Origin: Gammaproteobacteria bacterium
GTDB lineage: Bacteria; Pseudomonadota; Gammaproteobacteria; Pseudomonadales; UBA5518
Reading direction: 5' to 3'
Length of the DNA: 64,000 nt
Assembly (NCBI GenBank): GCA_016718385.1
Contig: JADKDK010000001.1
Location: forward strand, 620,001 to 684,000
Shown piece by piece: positions 1 through 8,637 of the stretch. Under the pieces are notes generated by a model. It did not search any database. It was not told the DNA's origin and saw nothing but the letters and a program-made list of their open reading frames with translations. The position numbers and the translations under genes are program-made. Position 1 is the stretch's first letter; the number at the start of each line of letters is the position of its first letter.

Positions 1-1037
1 TCGACGCTGCGGGCAAGCCGGCCGGCGGGCAGTGGAACTTTGATCGCGACAACCGCAAGCCCTGGCGCGGTGCGCCGCCCGAGCCGCGCGATCGCCGCCG
101 CACGCACGACCACGCCGCGCTGTGGCGACAGATCGCGGCGGCCGGGGTGAAGAGTTTCGGCGCGCCGAGCGAACATGATTTCCGCTGGCCGCTCGAGCGC
201 GCACAGGCGCTCGCCGAGCTCGATGCCTTCGTCGCCGAGGCGCTGCCGCATTTCGGCGACTACCAGGACGCGCTTACCCGGCAGGCGTGGCGGCTGTTCC
301 ACTCGCTGCTCTCGTTCGCGCTGAACGTGAAGATGCTGCATCCGCGCGAGGTGATCGCGCGTGCCGAAACCGCGTGGCGCGAGGGCAGGGTGCCGCTCGC
401 GGCCGCCGAGGGCTTCATCCGCCAGGTCCTGGGCTGGCGCGAGTACGTGCGTGGCGTCTACTGGGCGGGCATGCCGGGCTACGCCGAGCAGAACGTGTTC
501 GGTCACGCGCTGCCCCTGCCGGCGTGGTTCTGGAACGGTCGCACCCGCATGCGCTGCGTGGCGCACGCGATCGGCCAGTCGCTCGATGAGGCCTATGCGC
601 ACCATATCCAGCGCCTGATGGTGATCGGCAACTTCGCGCTGCTCGCCGGGCTCGATCCGCAGGCCCTGCATCGCTGGTACCTCGGCATCTACATCGACGC
701 CTTCGAGTGGGTGGAGCTGCCGAACACGCTCGGCATGAGCCAGTTCGCCGACGGCGGCCGGCTGGCGACCAAGCCCTACGTGTCCAGCGCGGCCTACATC
801 GACCGCATGGGCGATTACTGCAAGGGCTGCCCTTATGACCGCAAGGCGCGCACCGGCGCCATGGCTTGCCCCTTCAACGCGCTGTACTGGGATTTCTTCG
901 CGCGCCACCGCAGCCGGCTTGCCGGCAATCACCGTCTCGCCATGGTCTACGTCCAGCTCGGGAAGATGGCACCGGCGGAGCTTGCGGCGCTGGGCGCGCG
1001 AGCGGCGCAGATCCGCGCCGGGCTCGACGCGCTCTAG
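1..1037 (+). CDS. Deoxyribodipyrimidine photolyase-related protein, FeS type (5' end outside window)
   Basis: The reading frame is open from base 3, so the gene starts before the window; the GTG at 147 is internal. The first residues carry the G-x-WNFD-x-DNRKPW block typical of the photolyase-related family (PhrB, FeS-BCP group). Four cysteines suited to a [4Fe-4S] cluster are seen: one in RCVAHA (codon at 555) and three in YC-KGC-(x)-AC (codons 818, 827, 866). Family members repair UV photoproducts, mainly (6-4) lesions, using FAD and often a lumazine antenna. The FAD-binding C-terminal half is complete. The stop overlaps the convergent marC stop: both use the palindrome CTAG at 1034-1037. 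Substrate specificity cannot be read from the sequence. Confidence 0.9.
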   Translation, partial: DAAGKPAGGQWNFDRDNRKPWRGAPPEPRDRRRTHDHAALWRQIAAAGVKSFGAPSEHDFRWPLERAQALAELDAFVAEALPHFGDYQDALTRQAWRLFHSLLSFALNVKMLHPREVIARAETAWREGRVPLAAAEGFIRQVLGWREYVRGVYWAGMPGYAEQNVFGHALPLPAWFWNGRTRMRCVAHAIGQSLDEAYAHHIQRLMVIGNFALLAGLDPQALHRWYLGIYIDAFEWVELPNTLGMSQFADGGRLATKPYVSSAAYIDRMGDYCKGCPYDRKARTGAMACPFNALYWDFFARHRSRLAGNHRLAMVYVQLGKMAPAELAALGARAAQIRAGLDAL

Positions 1038-1630
1038 AGGCTCTGCACGAAGTCGCGGATGCCGTTCAGCAGCATCTGCGTGGCGAGCACCACCAGGATC
1101 ATGCCCATCAGCCGCTCCAGCGCGCGCGAGCCGCGCGCGCCGATCAGCTTCAGCAGGTGCGGCGAGGCCACCAGCAACACCGTCGCGACCGCCCAGGCCA
1201 GCACCAGCGCGAGGCTCCAGTCGAGCAGCCGCTCGGGCCGGCTCGAGCTCAGCAGCAGCACGAAGGCGATCGTGGACGGACCCGCGGTCAGGGGCACCGC
1301 GAGCGGCACGATGAACGGATCCTCGACATCGCCCGCCTCGTCGGTGGCGGCGTCGGGAAAGATCATGCGCAGCGAGATGATGAAGAGCAGCACGCCGCCG
1401 GCGATGCTGAGCGAGGACTGGCTCAGCTGCAGGAAGCCGAGGATGGCGTTGCCGGCGAACAGGAAGCCGAGCAGGATCACCAGCGCGATCACGAGCTCGC
1501 GCGCGACCACGGCGCTGCGCCGGCGCGGATCGAGCTTCGCCAGCACCGCGTTGAACACCGGCATGTTGCCCAGCGGGTCCATCACCAGGAACAGGGTGGC
1601 CGCGGCCGGGGCGATTTCACTCCAGTTCAC
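1034..1630 (-). CDS. MarC family integral membrane protein
   Basis: A 198-residue hydrophobic protein with about six membrane segments and the N-terminal MDPLGNMPVF block of the MarC/YchE (UPF0056) family. It sits in the inner membrane; the role of the family is unknown, and the old link to multiple antibiotic resistance is not supported by later work. The start is GTG (complement of 1628-1630), one base after the TGA stop of the upstream SnoaL-like gene, so the two are probably cotranscribed and translationally coupled. It converges with the photolyase gene and shares a CTAG stop palindrome with it. Confidence 0.88.
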   Translation of the reverse strand: MNWSEIAPAAATLFLVMDPLGNMPVFNAVLAKLDPRRRSAVVARELVIALVILLGFLFAGNAILGFLQLSQSSLSIAGGVLLFIISLRMIFPDAATDEAGDVEDPFIVPLAVPLTAGPSTIAFVLLLSSSRPERLLDWSLALVLAWAVATVLLVASPHLLKLIGARGSRALERLMGMILVVLATQMLLNGIRDFVQSL

Positions 1631-1631
1631 G

Positions 1632-2060
1632 TCAGTCGCCGAGTGGTGCGATCCGCAGGCGCGTCAGCGTGATGGCGGCTATGCGCCACTCGCCGTCGAC
1701 CCTGCGGTACTCGTCGTGGTAGTGGCCGTAGCCCTCGAAGCGGTTGCCGGGCATCTCGACGCGGTCGTACATGGCCCAGATGCCGGTGGCGGTGTCCGGG
1801 CCGCTCAGCGTGATCTCTGGCATGTGGCCGTGGTGCACCGTCACCAGCGGCCCGAGGATCTCGCGGTTGCTCGTGACGAACTCCTCGCGGCTGGCGTAGC
1901 TGATGTCCGGATGCGGTCCGCGGTAGAGGCCGCGGAAGTCCGCCGTGAACAGCTCGCGCCACGCGTCCCATTGCTTGGTGTCCATGAGGCGGAAGTAGCG
2001 CGCCTTGAGGCGCTTGATCGCCTCGATGTCCTCGCAGTGCAGGCACGTCATCGCAGCCAC
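1632..2060 (-). CDS. SnoaL-like / NTF2-fold protein
   Basis: A 142-residue protein with the pattern of the nuclear-transport-factor-2 fold: an N-terminal helix around IEAIKRLKARYFRLMD, WRELFTADF, and a C-terminal strand region ending in EWRIAAITLTRLR. SnoaL_4-type relatives include polyketide cyclases, steroid isomerase-like proteins and dehydratases, and many have no known activity. The ATG three codons downstream (2051) is an alternative start. It lies downstream of the alcohol dehydrogenase across a pair of hairpin repeats (2064-2113) and is immediately followed by marC. A role on a ring compound fits the context but is inferred. Confidence 0.8.
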   Translation of the reverse strand: MAAMTCLHCEDIEAIKRLKARYFRLMDTKQWDAWRELFTADFRGLYRGPHPDISYASREEFVTSNREILGPLVTVHHGHMPEITLSGPDTATGIWAMYDRVEMPGNRFEGYGHYHDEYRRVDGEWRIAAITLTRLRIAPLGD

Positions 2061-2063
2061 TCC

Positions 2064-2113
2064 GTGGGTCCGGCTTCAGCCGGACGATCTCGTAGGTCCG
2101 GCTTCAGCCGGAC
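2064..2113 (+). repeat. REP-like hairpins, two direct copies
   Basis: Two copies, 2064-2085 (GTGG form) and 2092-2113 (GTAG form), each with arm GTCCGGC, loop TTCA and matching 3' arm. They fill the gap between the SnoaL-like gene start and the alcohol dehydrogenase stop, both on the minus strand. Confidence 0.9.
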
Positions 2114-2117
2114 GAAT

Positions 2118-3131
2118 TCAGGCGTCAAACGTGATCATCACCTTCGCCGATCTGTCCGGGTCGCGCGCGGTCTTCAGCGCCTCCATGAAATCGGCCAGCG
2201 CGAAGCGGTGGCTGATCAGCGGCGCGACGTCGACGCGCGAATCCTTCAGCATCTCGATCACCTCGGGGAATTCGCGCGGGTAACCGATCGAGCCCTTGAT
2301 CACGAGCTCCTTCATCAGCACGAACTGCAAATCCAGCGGGGCGGGCTTCTTGTGCACGCTCACCACCACCACGCGCGCGCCCACCGGTGCGATGCGCACG
2401 ATCTCCTCGAAGGCCGCGGTGGCGCCGGTGGCCTCGATGTAGACGTTGCTCGCCACCAGCGGGATACCGTAGACATCGCCGCTGCCGTGCGCCTCGCCCA
2501 GGCGCGCCATCACGTCGTCGCGCTTCGGGTTCAGCGTCACCGTGGCGCCGAGCTCGCGCGCGCGGCGCAGGCGCTCGTCCGAGAAGTCGATGACCGCGAT
2601 GTCCTGCACTCCCTTGTGCCGCAGCGCCACGACCGCGCCGAGGCCGATGCAGCCCGCGCCGTAGACCACGACCTTGTCGCTCGCCAGCGGCGCGGCGGTA
2701 TTTACCGCGTGCATCGCCACCGACAGCGGCTCGACCAGCGCCGCGCGCTCGAAGGGCATGTCCGCGGGAACCGCGTGCACGTTCACACCGAGGCGCGCGT
2801 TGCGCACCAGCAGTCGTGGCGTGAAGGCGCCCTCGGGGCCGCCGTTGCCGATGTTGTCGGCCGCCATCGGGTCGACCACCACCTTCTGTCCGGGCACGAT
2901 GCCCTGTACCGCGTGGCCGACCGTCTCCACGGTGCCCGCGAACTCGTGTCCGAGCGCCATCGTGGCCGGGTTGGGCCCGGCCGGCATGCCGCCCATGTCG
3001 ATATAGGTGATGTCGCTGCCGCAGATGCCGCAGGCACCGGTGCGCAGGATGATGTCGTTGGCGCCGGCCACCGGCTCGCGGGCCGGGTCGAGGCGGACAT
3101 CGTTCGGACCGTGGATGTTCACTTGCAGCAT
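2118..3131 (-). CDS. Zinc-dependent alcohol dehydrogenase (MDR superfamily)
   Basis: A 337-residue medium-chain dehydrogenase of normal length. Catalytic zinc ligands are visible as Cys37 in GICGSD and His62-Glu63 in GHEF. The Rossmann motif VVVYGAGCIGLG lies near residue 155. The four-cysteine structural zinc loop of classical alcohol dehydrogenases is absent, as in several bacterial branches. The substrate is probably a secondary alcohol and the cofactor NAD(P); neither can be fixed. The start ATG follows AGAGGAAAG at a good distance. It lies 13 bases after the SDR stop and forms an operon with the SDR and the sulfotransferase, so it probably oxidises an alcohol in the same pathway. Confidence 0.88.
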   Translation of the reverse strand: MLQVNIHGPNDVRLDPAREPVAGANDIILRTGACGICGSDITYIDMGGMPAGPNPATMALGHEFAGTVETVGHAVQGIVPGQKVVVDPMAADNIGNGGPEGAFTPRLLVRNARLGVNVHAVPADMPFERAALVEPLSVAMHAVNTAAPLASDKVVVYGAGCIGLGAVVALRHKGVQDIAVIDFSDERLRRARELGATVTLNPKRDDVMARLGEAHGSGDVYGIPLVASNVYIEATGATAAFEEIVRIAPVGARVVVVSVHKKPAPLDLQFVLMKELVIKGSIGYPREFPEVIEMLKDSRVDVAPLISHRFALADFMEALKTARDPDRSAKVMITFDA

Positions 3132-3144
3132 GTTGTCTTTCCTC

Positions 3145-4005
3145 TCAGCTGAAACCGAAACCGTCGCCGGTCACGATCGGCGTGTTGGTCCACGCGCCCG
3201 AGGGCGTACGGTAGAAGCCGGCCGCGGCCAGCGCGCCGCCATCGGCGTGCACGGTGGTGCCGGTGACCCAGCTCGACAGTTCGGTGGCCAGGAACACCGC
3301 GCAACCCGCCATGTCGCGCGGCTCACCGAAGCGCCCCAGCGGCGTCCAGCGCGCGACATTCTGCTGCAGTTCCGGCTTGATGTAGAGCGAGGGCTTCACC
3401 TGCTCGGTCTCGGTGGTCTCGGGCGCGATCGTGTTCACGCGGATGCCCTCGGGGCCGAGGATCAGCGCCAGGCTCTTCGTGAAACCGGTGATGGCGGCCT
3501 TGAACGCCGAATAGACCGGGCACATCGGGATGGCGCGGAAGGCCTCGATCGAGGACACGTTGATGATCGTCGCGCCCGGAGCGCGCTGGCGCAGCAGCGG
3601 CAGCGCGGCCTGCGAGACCGTGAACACGTGGCGCAGGTTGATGGCGTACAGCGCGTCCCAGAATTGCTCCTCGGCCCGATCGAAGGGATGCATGAACTCG
3701 CCGATCGAGTCGCCGACGTTGTTGACCAGCGTATCGATGCCGCCGATACGCGCGCCGATGTCGGCAACGAGCGCCTTGACCTGCGCCGTCTCGCGCACGT
3801 CGCAGACGTGGATCTCGGCCTCGATGCCGGCCTCGCGCAGCGCGGCCTGCGTGTCGGCGGCGCGTTGCGGATCGATCTCGGCGCCGATGATGCGCGCGCC
3901 CAGCGCGCCGAAGGCCTCGCTGATGCCGCGGCCGATGCCCGCGCCGGCGCCGGTGATCAGCGCGGTCTTGCCGCGCATGGAAATGACGGGTGCGCTGACG
4001 CTCAT
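3145..4005 (-). CDS. SDR family oxidoreductase
   Basis: A 286-residue classical short-chain dehydrogenase. Seen are the cofactor motif GAGAGIG (residues 19-25), NNVG, the active-site serine in NVSSIEA and the YSAFK catalytic pair. The C-terminal part has the HADGG stretch of SDRs acting on alcohols, with a tail after it. Its ATG overlaps the sulfotransferase stop as ATGA, so the two are translationally coupled. It probably interconverts a hydroxyl and a ketone on the compound handled by this operon. An apparent much longer reading frame through this region runs antisense-like through the sulfotransferase and is not real. Confidence 0.87.
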   Translation of the reverse strand: MSVSAPVISMRGKTALITGAGAGIGRGISEAFGALGARIIGAEIDPQRAADTQAALREAGIEAEIHVCDVRETAQVKALVADIGARIGGIDTLVNNVGDSIGEFMHPFDRAEEQFWDALYAINLRHVFTVSQAALPLLRQRAPGATIINVSSIEAFRAIPMCPVYSAFKAAITGFTKSLALILGPEGIRVNTIAPETTETEQVKPSLYIKPELQQNVARWTPLGRFGEPRDMAGCAVFLATELSSWVTGTTVHADGGALAAAGFYRTPSGAWTNTPIVTGDGFGFS

Positions 4006-5255
4006 GCCTCGGTCCTCAGCTGGGGAAATGCCTCGAAATAGAACGCGAAGCGCTGGCGCAGCTGCGCCGGCTCGATGCCGAAATCGCTCTTCATGTCGTA
4101 GACCACGCGGCCCTCCTTGCCGCGCGGATGCCCGGCCAGGAAGCCCTCGATATCCGCGCGCGCCTGCGCCGGCAGCCCGCTGCCGGCGAGCGCATGGATG
4201 CGCTCCACCGTGCCGATCTCGTCGACCATGAACTCGTGGAAGAAGACGTCGAGGCTCTGCGCCGCCGACCACGCGGCGCGATCGCGCACGCAGGCGCGCA
4301 GCATGTGCTCGATGCGGTCGCTCCAGTACTGCATCAGGCCCTCGGTATCGATGCGGCTGAGGCGCATGCGCGCGCCGTAGGCGATCATCGTCACCGAGGA
4401 CTGGATCACCGCGATCGGGTCGCGGTGCGTGATCACCACGCTGGCGTCGGGAAACACCTTCTTCAGCACCGGCAGCTGCTCCATGTGCTGCGGGCATTTC
4501 AGCACCCAGCGTCCGGGGCCGCGAAAATGCGTGAGGGTGCGCAGCACGTTCTTCATGTATTCGTAGTGCGGCGCCTGGTCGTGCGCGTAGTAGTGGTCGC
4601 GCCAGCGCGGCGAGGGGCTCAGCCACTCGAAGTTGTAGGACGCGAAGTCCGGGCCCATCAGCTCGAGCTCCTCGTGGATGTGGTCCGGGTTCATCGGGTG
4701 CATCGCCGCCAGCAGCGGCAGCGTGGCCTGCATGCCGGCCCAGGCCTCGGCGCAGCGACCGTAGCGCGGGTCCGTGCCGTCGGGCAGCGCGGGCTCGCCC
4801 GGCAATGCCACCGGTTCGTAGGATTCCCACAGCGGCAGGGAATGGAATCGGCGGTCGGCGGCGAGCAGGTTCACCAGGTGCGTCGTGCCCGAACGCGGCA
4901 GCCCGGCGACGATGATCGGCTGTCGGATCTCCGTTTCCAGTATTTCGGGGTGGCGCTTCCACAGGTCCTGCAACAGCAGCCGGTTCGCGGCGTAGCGCAC
5001 GAGATAGTTGCGCAGGTTCAGGCGCTGCAGCGGCCGCATGGCAGCGTCCGAGCTCCATTCATCGACCAGCAGCCCCAGGCGCTCGAGGAAGTCCTCGGGC
5101 CCGAAGTCCGCCAGCCCGGTGCGTTCGCGCGCGGCGCACAGCACCTCGTCGACCGAGAGTTCGACCTGTAGCCCGGCGGTCGCATCGATCACGGCCTGCT
5201 GCGCGGGGCTCAGGCGCGGTTCGCGCAGGTCATCGATCCGGATTGCATTGCTCAC
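4002..5255 (-). CDS. Sulfotransferase family protein
   Basis: A 417-residue protein with the 5'-phosphosulfate loop GLPRSGTTHL (around residues 118-127) and a second region RWVLKCPQH...VVITHRDP matching the 3'-phosphate site of PAPS-dependent sulfotransferases (Sulfotransfer_3 type). It is expected to move sulfate from PAPS to a hydroxyl group. The start GTG is preceded by GGAAGGAG. A TATATT box lies upstream (complement of 5299-5304) but no convincing -35. It is the first gene of sulfotransferase-SDR-alcohol dehydrogenase. A sulfation enzyme inside what looks like a catabolic operon is unusual; many Sulfotransfer_3 proteins are uncharacterised and may not use sulfate. Confidence 0.82.
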   Translation of the reverse strand: MSNAIRIDDLREPRLSPAQQAVIDATAGLQVELSVDEVLCAARERTGLADFGPEDFLERLGLLVDEWSSDAAMRPLQRLNLRNYLVRYAANRLLLQDLWKRHPEILETEIRQPIIVAGLPRSGTTHLVNLLAADRRFHSLPLWESYEPVALPGEPALPDGTDPRYGRCAEAWAGMQATLPLLAAMHPMNPDHIHEELELMGPDFASYNFEWLSPSPRWRDHYYAHDQAPHYEYMKNVLRTLTHFRGPGRWVLKCPQHMEQLPVLKKVFPDASVVITHRDPIAVIQSSVTMIAYGARMRLSRIDTEGLMQYWSDRIEHMLRACVRDRAAWSAAQSLDVFFHEFMVDEIGTVERIHALAGSGLPAQARADIEGFLAGHPRGKEGRVVYDMKSDFGIEPAQLRQRFAFYFEAFPQLRTEA

Positions 5256-5404
5256 GTCGAAATATCTCCTTCCCGGTGTTCAGTTCGGCGCACGGCGCAA
5301 TATAGCCTAAGGCACGATCGCCGTGGCTCATGCGTTCGGCTGAAATCGAAACCCATGACAGCGCCACCCTGGCACGAGCGGCAGTCCACTGCGGCCGCGC
5401 TCGT

Positions 5405-5974
5405 CTAGACGGATTTGCCCGCCACCTGCTCGTCGCTGACGCCGCCCGCCCCGTGCAGGTGCCCGACATGACCCACCGCCTTCCAGCCGGCGCCATCACG
5501 GTTGCCGCCGAAGGACGGCGCCGCGAGGAAGCCGAGCAGCGTGTGCATGCGCAGCAGGCCGAACAGCGTGGCCTGCGCGGCGGCGGCCTCGGGCCAGGGC
5601 TGCAGTGTCCCGTCTTCCAGTTGCTCGAGCAGGGTGATCTGCTGCGCGGCCTCGAGCGTCGCGAACCCGCGCGCCAGGCGAGCGCGCGCCAGCGCGTCGA
5701 GCGCGGCGAGTCCGGCGCGATACGCCGGCGCCAGCGACCGCTCCTCGTGCGCGAGCAGCTTGTCGATGAAGTTCACGCAGCCGGCCTCGCGCGTCGACAC
5801 GCCGCCGACCGGTGGCAGGATGCGCGCGCAGATGGCCTCGAGCAGCGCGCACTCGGAAGCGTTCAGCACCAGCGCCTGCTGCGTGGATGCCGCGGCGGCA
5901 GCCGCGAGCGGACGGGCAAGCAGCGCGGCACCCAGGGCGGCGCCGAAGAGATGCAGGAATTCACGGCGTTCCAT
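5405..5974 (-). CDS. Gluconate 2-dehydrogenase subunit 3 family protein (GMC gamma subunit), Tat signal
   Basis: A 189-residue protein beginning with a twin-arginine signal: RREFL at residues 3-7 followed by an alanine-rich hydrophobic stretch. The rest matches the small gamma subunit that accompanies membrane-linked GMC dehydrogenases (gluconate, sorbitol and fructose type), with the pattern LEAICARILPP and FIDKLL. The subunit escorts the flavoprotein through the Tat pathway and holds it in the periplasm. It starts four bases after the GMC gene stop. The usual third subunit, a multihaem cytochrome c, is not next to it. Confidence 0.82.
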   Translation of the reverse strand: MERREFLHLFGAALGAALLARPLAAAAAASTQQALVLNASECALLEAICARILPPVGGVSTREAGCVNFIDKLLAHEERSLAPAYRAGLAALDALARARLARGFATLEAAQQITLLEQLEDGTLQPWPEAAAAQATLFGLLRMHTLLGFLAAPSFGGNRDGAGWKAVGHVGHLHGAGGVSDEQVAGKSV

Positions 5975-5978
5975 GCGA

Positions 5979-7625
5979 TCAGCCCAGGTTCAGCCGGCGC
6001 GCTTCGGCGATGAAGTGCGCGGCCACGCGGTAGGCGTTGGCGAAGATGGTGAGCGTCGGGTTGTAGCCGCCCGAGGTCGGGAAGAAGCTGCCGTCGACCA
6101 CCCACAGGTTCGGCACCTCGTGGCTGCGGCACCAGCGGTCCAGCACCGAGTTGCGCGGGTCGCTGCCCATGCGGCAGGTGCCCATGATGTGGCCGGTCGC
6201 GGTGCGCGCGCCGACATAGTCGGTGGCGAAGGTCTTCAGCGCGCCGCCGGCCGTGGCGATTTCGCTCATGCGCGCCTCCATGTAACGCGCCAGCGCCACA
6301 TCGTTCGGGTGATTGGTGTGCGTGATGCGCGGCAGCGCGACGCCATCGGCATCGCGATGATCCGGGTCGAGGTCGACGCGGTTCGATGCGACCGGCAGGT
6401 CCTCGCCGATCGCGATCATGCCGCAATAGTGCGGGTAGCGTTCGAGGTAGCGGCTGAGCGGTTCGCCCCAGGCGCGCTGCCCGCGCAGGTAGTCCTTGCT
6501 CTTCAGCGCGCTCACGATGGGCAGCGGGTCGATGGCCTCGCCCAGCACCGCGCCGCCGACGAAGCCGCGCCTGGCGTCCGAGGGATGGAAGTCGTCGACG
6601 CCGACGTTGCCGGGCGGGCCGAGCTGCCCCAGCGAGGGCTCGCGCATCTCGAAGTTCACCAGCGAAAAGATGTGGCACATCAGGTTGCGCCCGACCTGGT
6701 CGCTGCCGTTGGCCAGTCCGTTCGGGAAGCGCGCCGAGCGCGAGCCGAGCAGCAGCGTGGCGCTGCCGATCGAACCGGCGCAGACGATCACGTGGCGCGC
6801 GCGCACCTCGCGCGTGGCGCCGTCGGCGGCGCGGTAGTGCACGCCGCGTGCGCGCCCCTCGCTGTCCACGCTGATCTCGAGCGCGCGTGCCCCGGTGATG
6901 ATCTCGGCCTTGCCGGTGGCGCGCGCCGCGGGGATGTGGATCGCCAGCGGCGAGGCCTTGGCATTCACCGGGCAGCCGAAGCCCGCGCACTGGCCGCCGT
7001 TCATGCACTTGGCGCGACCGTCGAAGACGCGGCTGTTGATCGCCATCGGCAGCGGGAAGGGATGCAGGCCGAGCTTCGTCGCGCCGGCCTCGAGCAGGCG
7101 CGAGGATGGCCGGTAGACGTGCGGCGGGTTGGGGTAGGCGCCGGTGCGCGGCGTCTCGAAGGGGTTCGAGCCGGCGCGCCCCGCGATGCCGAGCGCCTGC
7201 TCGGCCTGCGCGTAGAAGGGCTCGAGCTCGGCATAGCCGATCGGCCAGTCGGCCAGGTTGGCGCCCGCGACTGGCCCGTCGCGGCTCAGCATGCGCATCT
7301 CGTCGGCGCGGAAACGCCAGCTCCAGGCGCCCCAGTGCACCGTGCTGCCGCCCAGCGTCTGCGCCAGCATGCTGTAGCGACCGGGCACGGCCTGCTCGCG
7401 CTCGCTGGCGCGCAGCGTCTCGCGATAACCGGGCGCGAAGAAGTCCTGGCGCAGCACGTTCGTCAGCTCGTCCTGGCGGTGCAGGAAGTCCTCGCTCGCG
7501 CGCTCCGGGCCGCGTTCCAGCAGCACCACGCCGATGCCGGCGCGCGCGAGCTCGGCGGCCATCACGCCGCCGCCCGCGCCCGAGCCGACGATGCACACGT
7601 CGGCGATCGCGTTGGCGCGGCTCAT
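5979..7625 (-). CDS. GMC family FAD-dependent oxidoreductase
   Basis: A 548-residue flavoprotein with the N-terminal FAD motif GSGAGGG (residues 14-20) and the C-terminal GMC block GTCRMG...NLWVVDGSFFPTSGGYNPTLTI. GMC members oxidise alcohols, sugars or sterols. Being paired with a Tat-exported gamma subunit, it is probably carried to the periplasm as a complex and passes electrons to the respiratory chain. The gamma gene starts 4 bases downstream and the aldo/keto reductase ends 22 bases upstream, so all three form one unit. The electron-accepting cytochrome must be elsewhere. The substrate is unknown; a hydroxylated terpenoid or steroid would fit the neighbours. Confidence 0.88.
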   Translation of the reverse strand: MSRANAIADVCIVGSGAGGGVMAAELARAGIGVVLLERGPERASEDFLHRQDELTNVLRQDFFAPGYRETLRASEREQAVPGRYSMLAQTLGGSTVHWGAWSWRFRADEMRMLSRDGPVAGANLADWPIGYAELEPFYAQAEQALGIAGRAGSNPFETPRTGAYPNPPHVYRPSSRLLEAGATKLGLHPFPLPMAINSRVFDGRAKCMNGGQCAGFGCPVNAKASPLAIHIPAARATGKAEIITGARALEISVDSEGRARGVHYRAADGATREVRARHVIVCAGSIGSATLLLGSRSARFPNGLANGSDQVGRNLMCHIFSLVNFEMREPSLGQLGPPGNVGVDDFHPSDARRGFVGGAVLGEAIDPLPIVSALKSKDYLRGQRAWGEPLSRYLERYPHYCGMIAIGEDLPVASNRVDLDPDHRDADGVALPRITHTNHPNDVALARYMEARMSEIATAGGALKTFATDYVGARTATGHIMGTCRMGSDPRNSVLDRWCRSHEVPNLWVVDGSFFPTSGGYNPTLTIFANAYRVAAHFIAEARRLNLG

Positions 7626-7647
7626 CGCGCGCGCTCCGCCGCCGCCT

Positions 7648-8613
7648 TCATGCGTTGCGCAGCGTGTCGAGCTCCTCGACCGACAGCACCAGCGCGCAGG
7701 AGCCCACGCTCTCGCGCAGCTGCGCCACGCTGCTGGCGCCGATGATCGGGACCGTCGGCAGCGGCTGGCTGGTGAGGTAGGCGAGCACCACGGCGTTCAC
7801 CGTGGCGTTGTGCTTCAGGGCCAGCTCGCGCACCACGCCGAGCTTGCGCCGGTTGGTGTCCGAGAGGTACAGCGCCCTCACGTCCGCCGCGATCGATTCC
7901 TCCTGCCCGCCGGCGAGCCGGGTGAAGATGCCGCGGCTCTGGCCCGAGTAGGGGATCATCGTGAGCCCGGCCTCGTGCAGTGCGCGGTAGCCGTCCTCGT
8001 AGTAGCCGCCCGGGGCGAACTGCTGCATCGCGGCGCGGTCGGGCTCGGCCAGGCCCCACATCGGCTGGCAGGCGACGAAGCCCTCGTGGCCGATCGAGGC
8101 CGCGTAGCGCTGCGCCAGCTGGATGCGCGACACGCTCCAGTTCGAGCAGCCGAAATGGCGGATCCGCCCGGCGCGCTGGTGCGCGATCAGCGCGTCGAGG
8201 ATGGCCTCGACCGGGTGCGAGGGATCGTCGCGGTGCAACCAGTACAGGTCGATGTAGTCCGTGCCCAGCGCGGCGAGGCTGCCCTCGAGATCGGTGCGCA
8301 GGTGCTCCGGCGTCACGCGTGGCGTGAAGCCGGCGCGGTAGTCGAACTCGCAGCCCTTGGTGGCGATCACCACGCTGTCGCGCCGCTGGCGCGCCAGCCA
8401 GCGGCCGATGCAGTGCTCGGAGGCCGCGCGGGGCGCGCTCGGGATCCAGTCCGCGTAGCCGTGCGCGGTGTCGATGAAATTGCCGCCGAGCGCGCGGAAG
8501 GTGTCGAGCATCTCGTGGGCGCGCGGCTCGTCCAGCGCGGTGCCGAACTGGTTGGTGCCGAGGCACAGCTGGCTGACCGTGAGGCCGGTGCGGGGCAGCG
8601 GAATCGTCTTCAT
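7648..8613 (-). CDS. Aldo/keto reductase
   Basis: A 321-residue (alpha/beta)8-barrel oxidoreductase. The catalytic tetrad is visible: Asp48 and Tyr53 in IDTAHGY, Lys86 in VIATKG and His127 in YWLHRDD. The C-terminal part has the NADPH-binding IIGASSVAQLRE region. It probably reduces an aldehyde or ketone in the cytoplasm. It is the first gene of the GMC unit and diverges from the ferric-reductase-like gene. The intergenic stretch upstream holds two small palindromes (8638-8651 and 8673-8682) that could be regulator sites. Confidence 0.88.
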   Translation of the reverse strand: MKTIPLPRTGLTVSQLCLGTNQFGTALDEPRAHEMLDTFRALGGNFIDTAHGYADWIPSAPRAASEHCIGRWLARQRRDSVVIATKGCEFDYRAGFTPRVTPEHLRTDLEGSLAALGTDYIDLYWLHRDDPSHPVEAILDALIAHQRAGRIRHFGCSNWSVSRIQLAQRYAASIGHEGFVACQPMWGLAEPDRAAMQQFAPGGYYEDGYRALHEAGLTMIPYSGQSRGIFTRLAGGQEESIAADVRALYLSDTNRRKLGVVRELALKHNATVNAVVLAYLTSQPLPTVPIIGASSVAQLRESVGSCALVLSVEELDTLRNA

Positions 8614-8637
8614 GGCGTTCTCTCTGTGCGTGGCGGT

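Noticed and set aside
1059..3152. A 697-residue plus-strand open frame
   Set aside because: Antisense to marC, the SnoaL-like gene and the alcohol dehydrogenase; Arg/His-rich text without any family match, typical of high-GC shadows.
3145..5058. A 637-residue SDR with a long N-terminal extension
   Set aside because: The extension is the sulfotransferase gene read in the wrong frame; the SDR starts at 4005.
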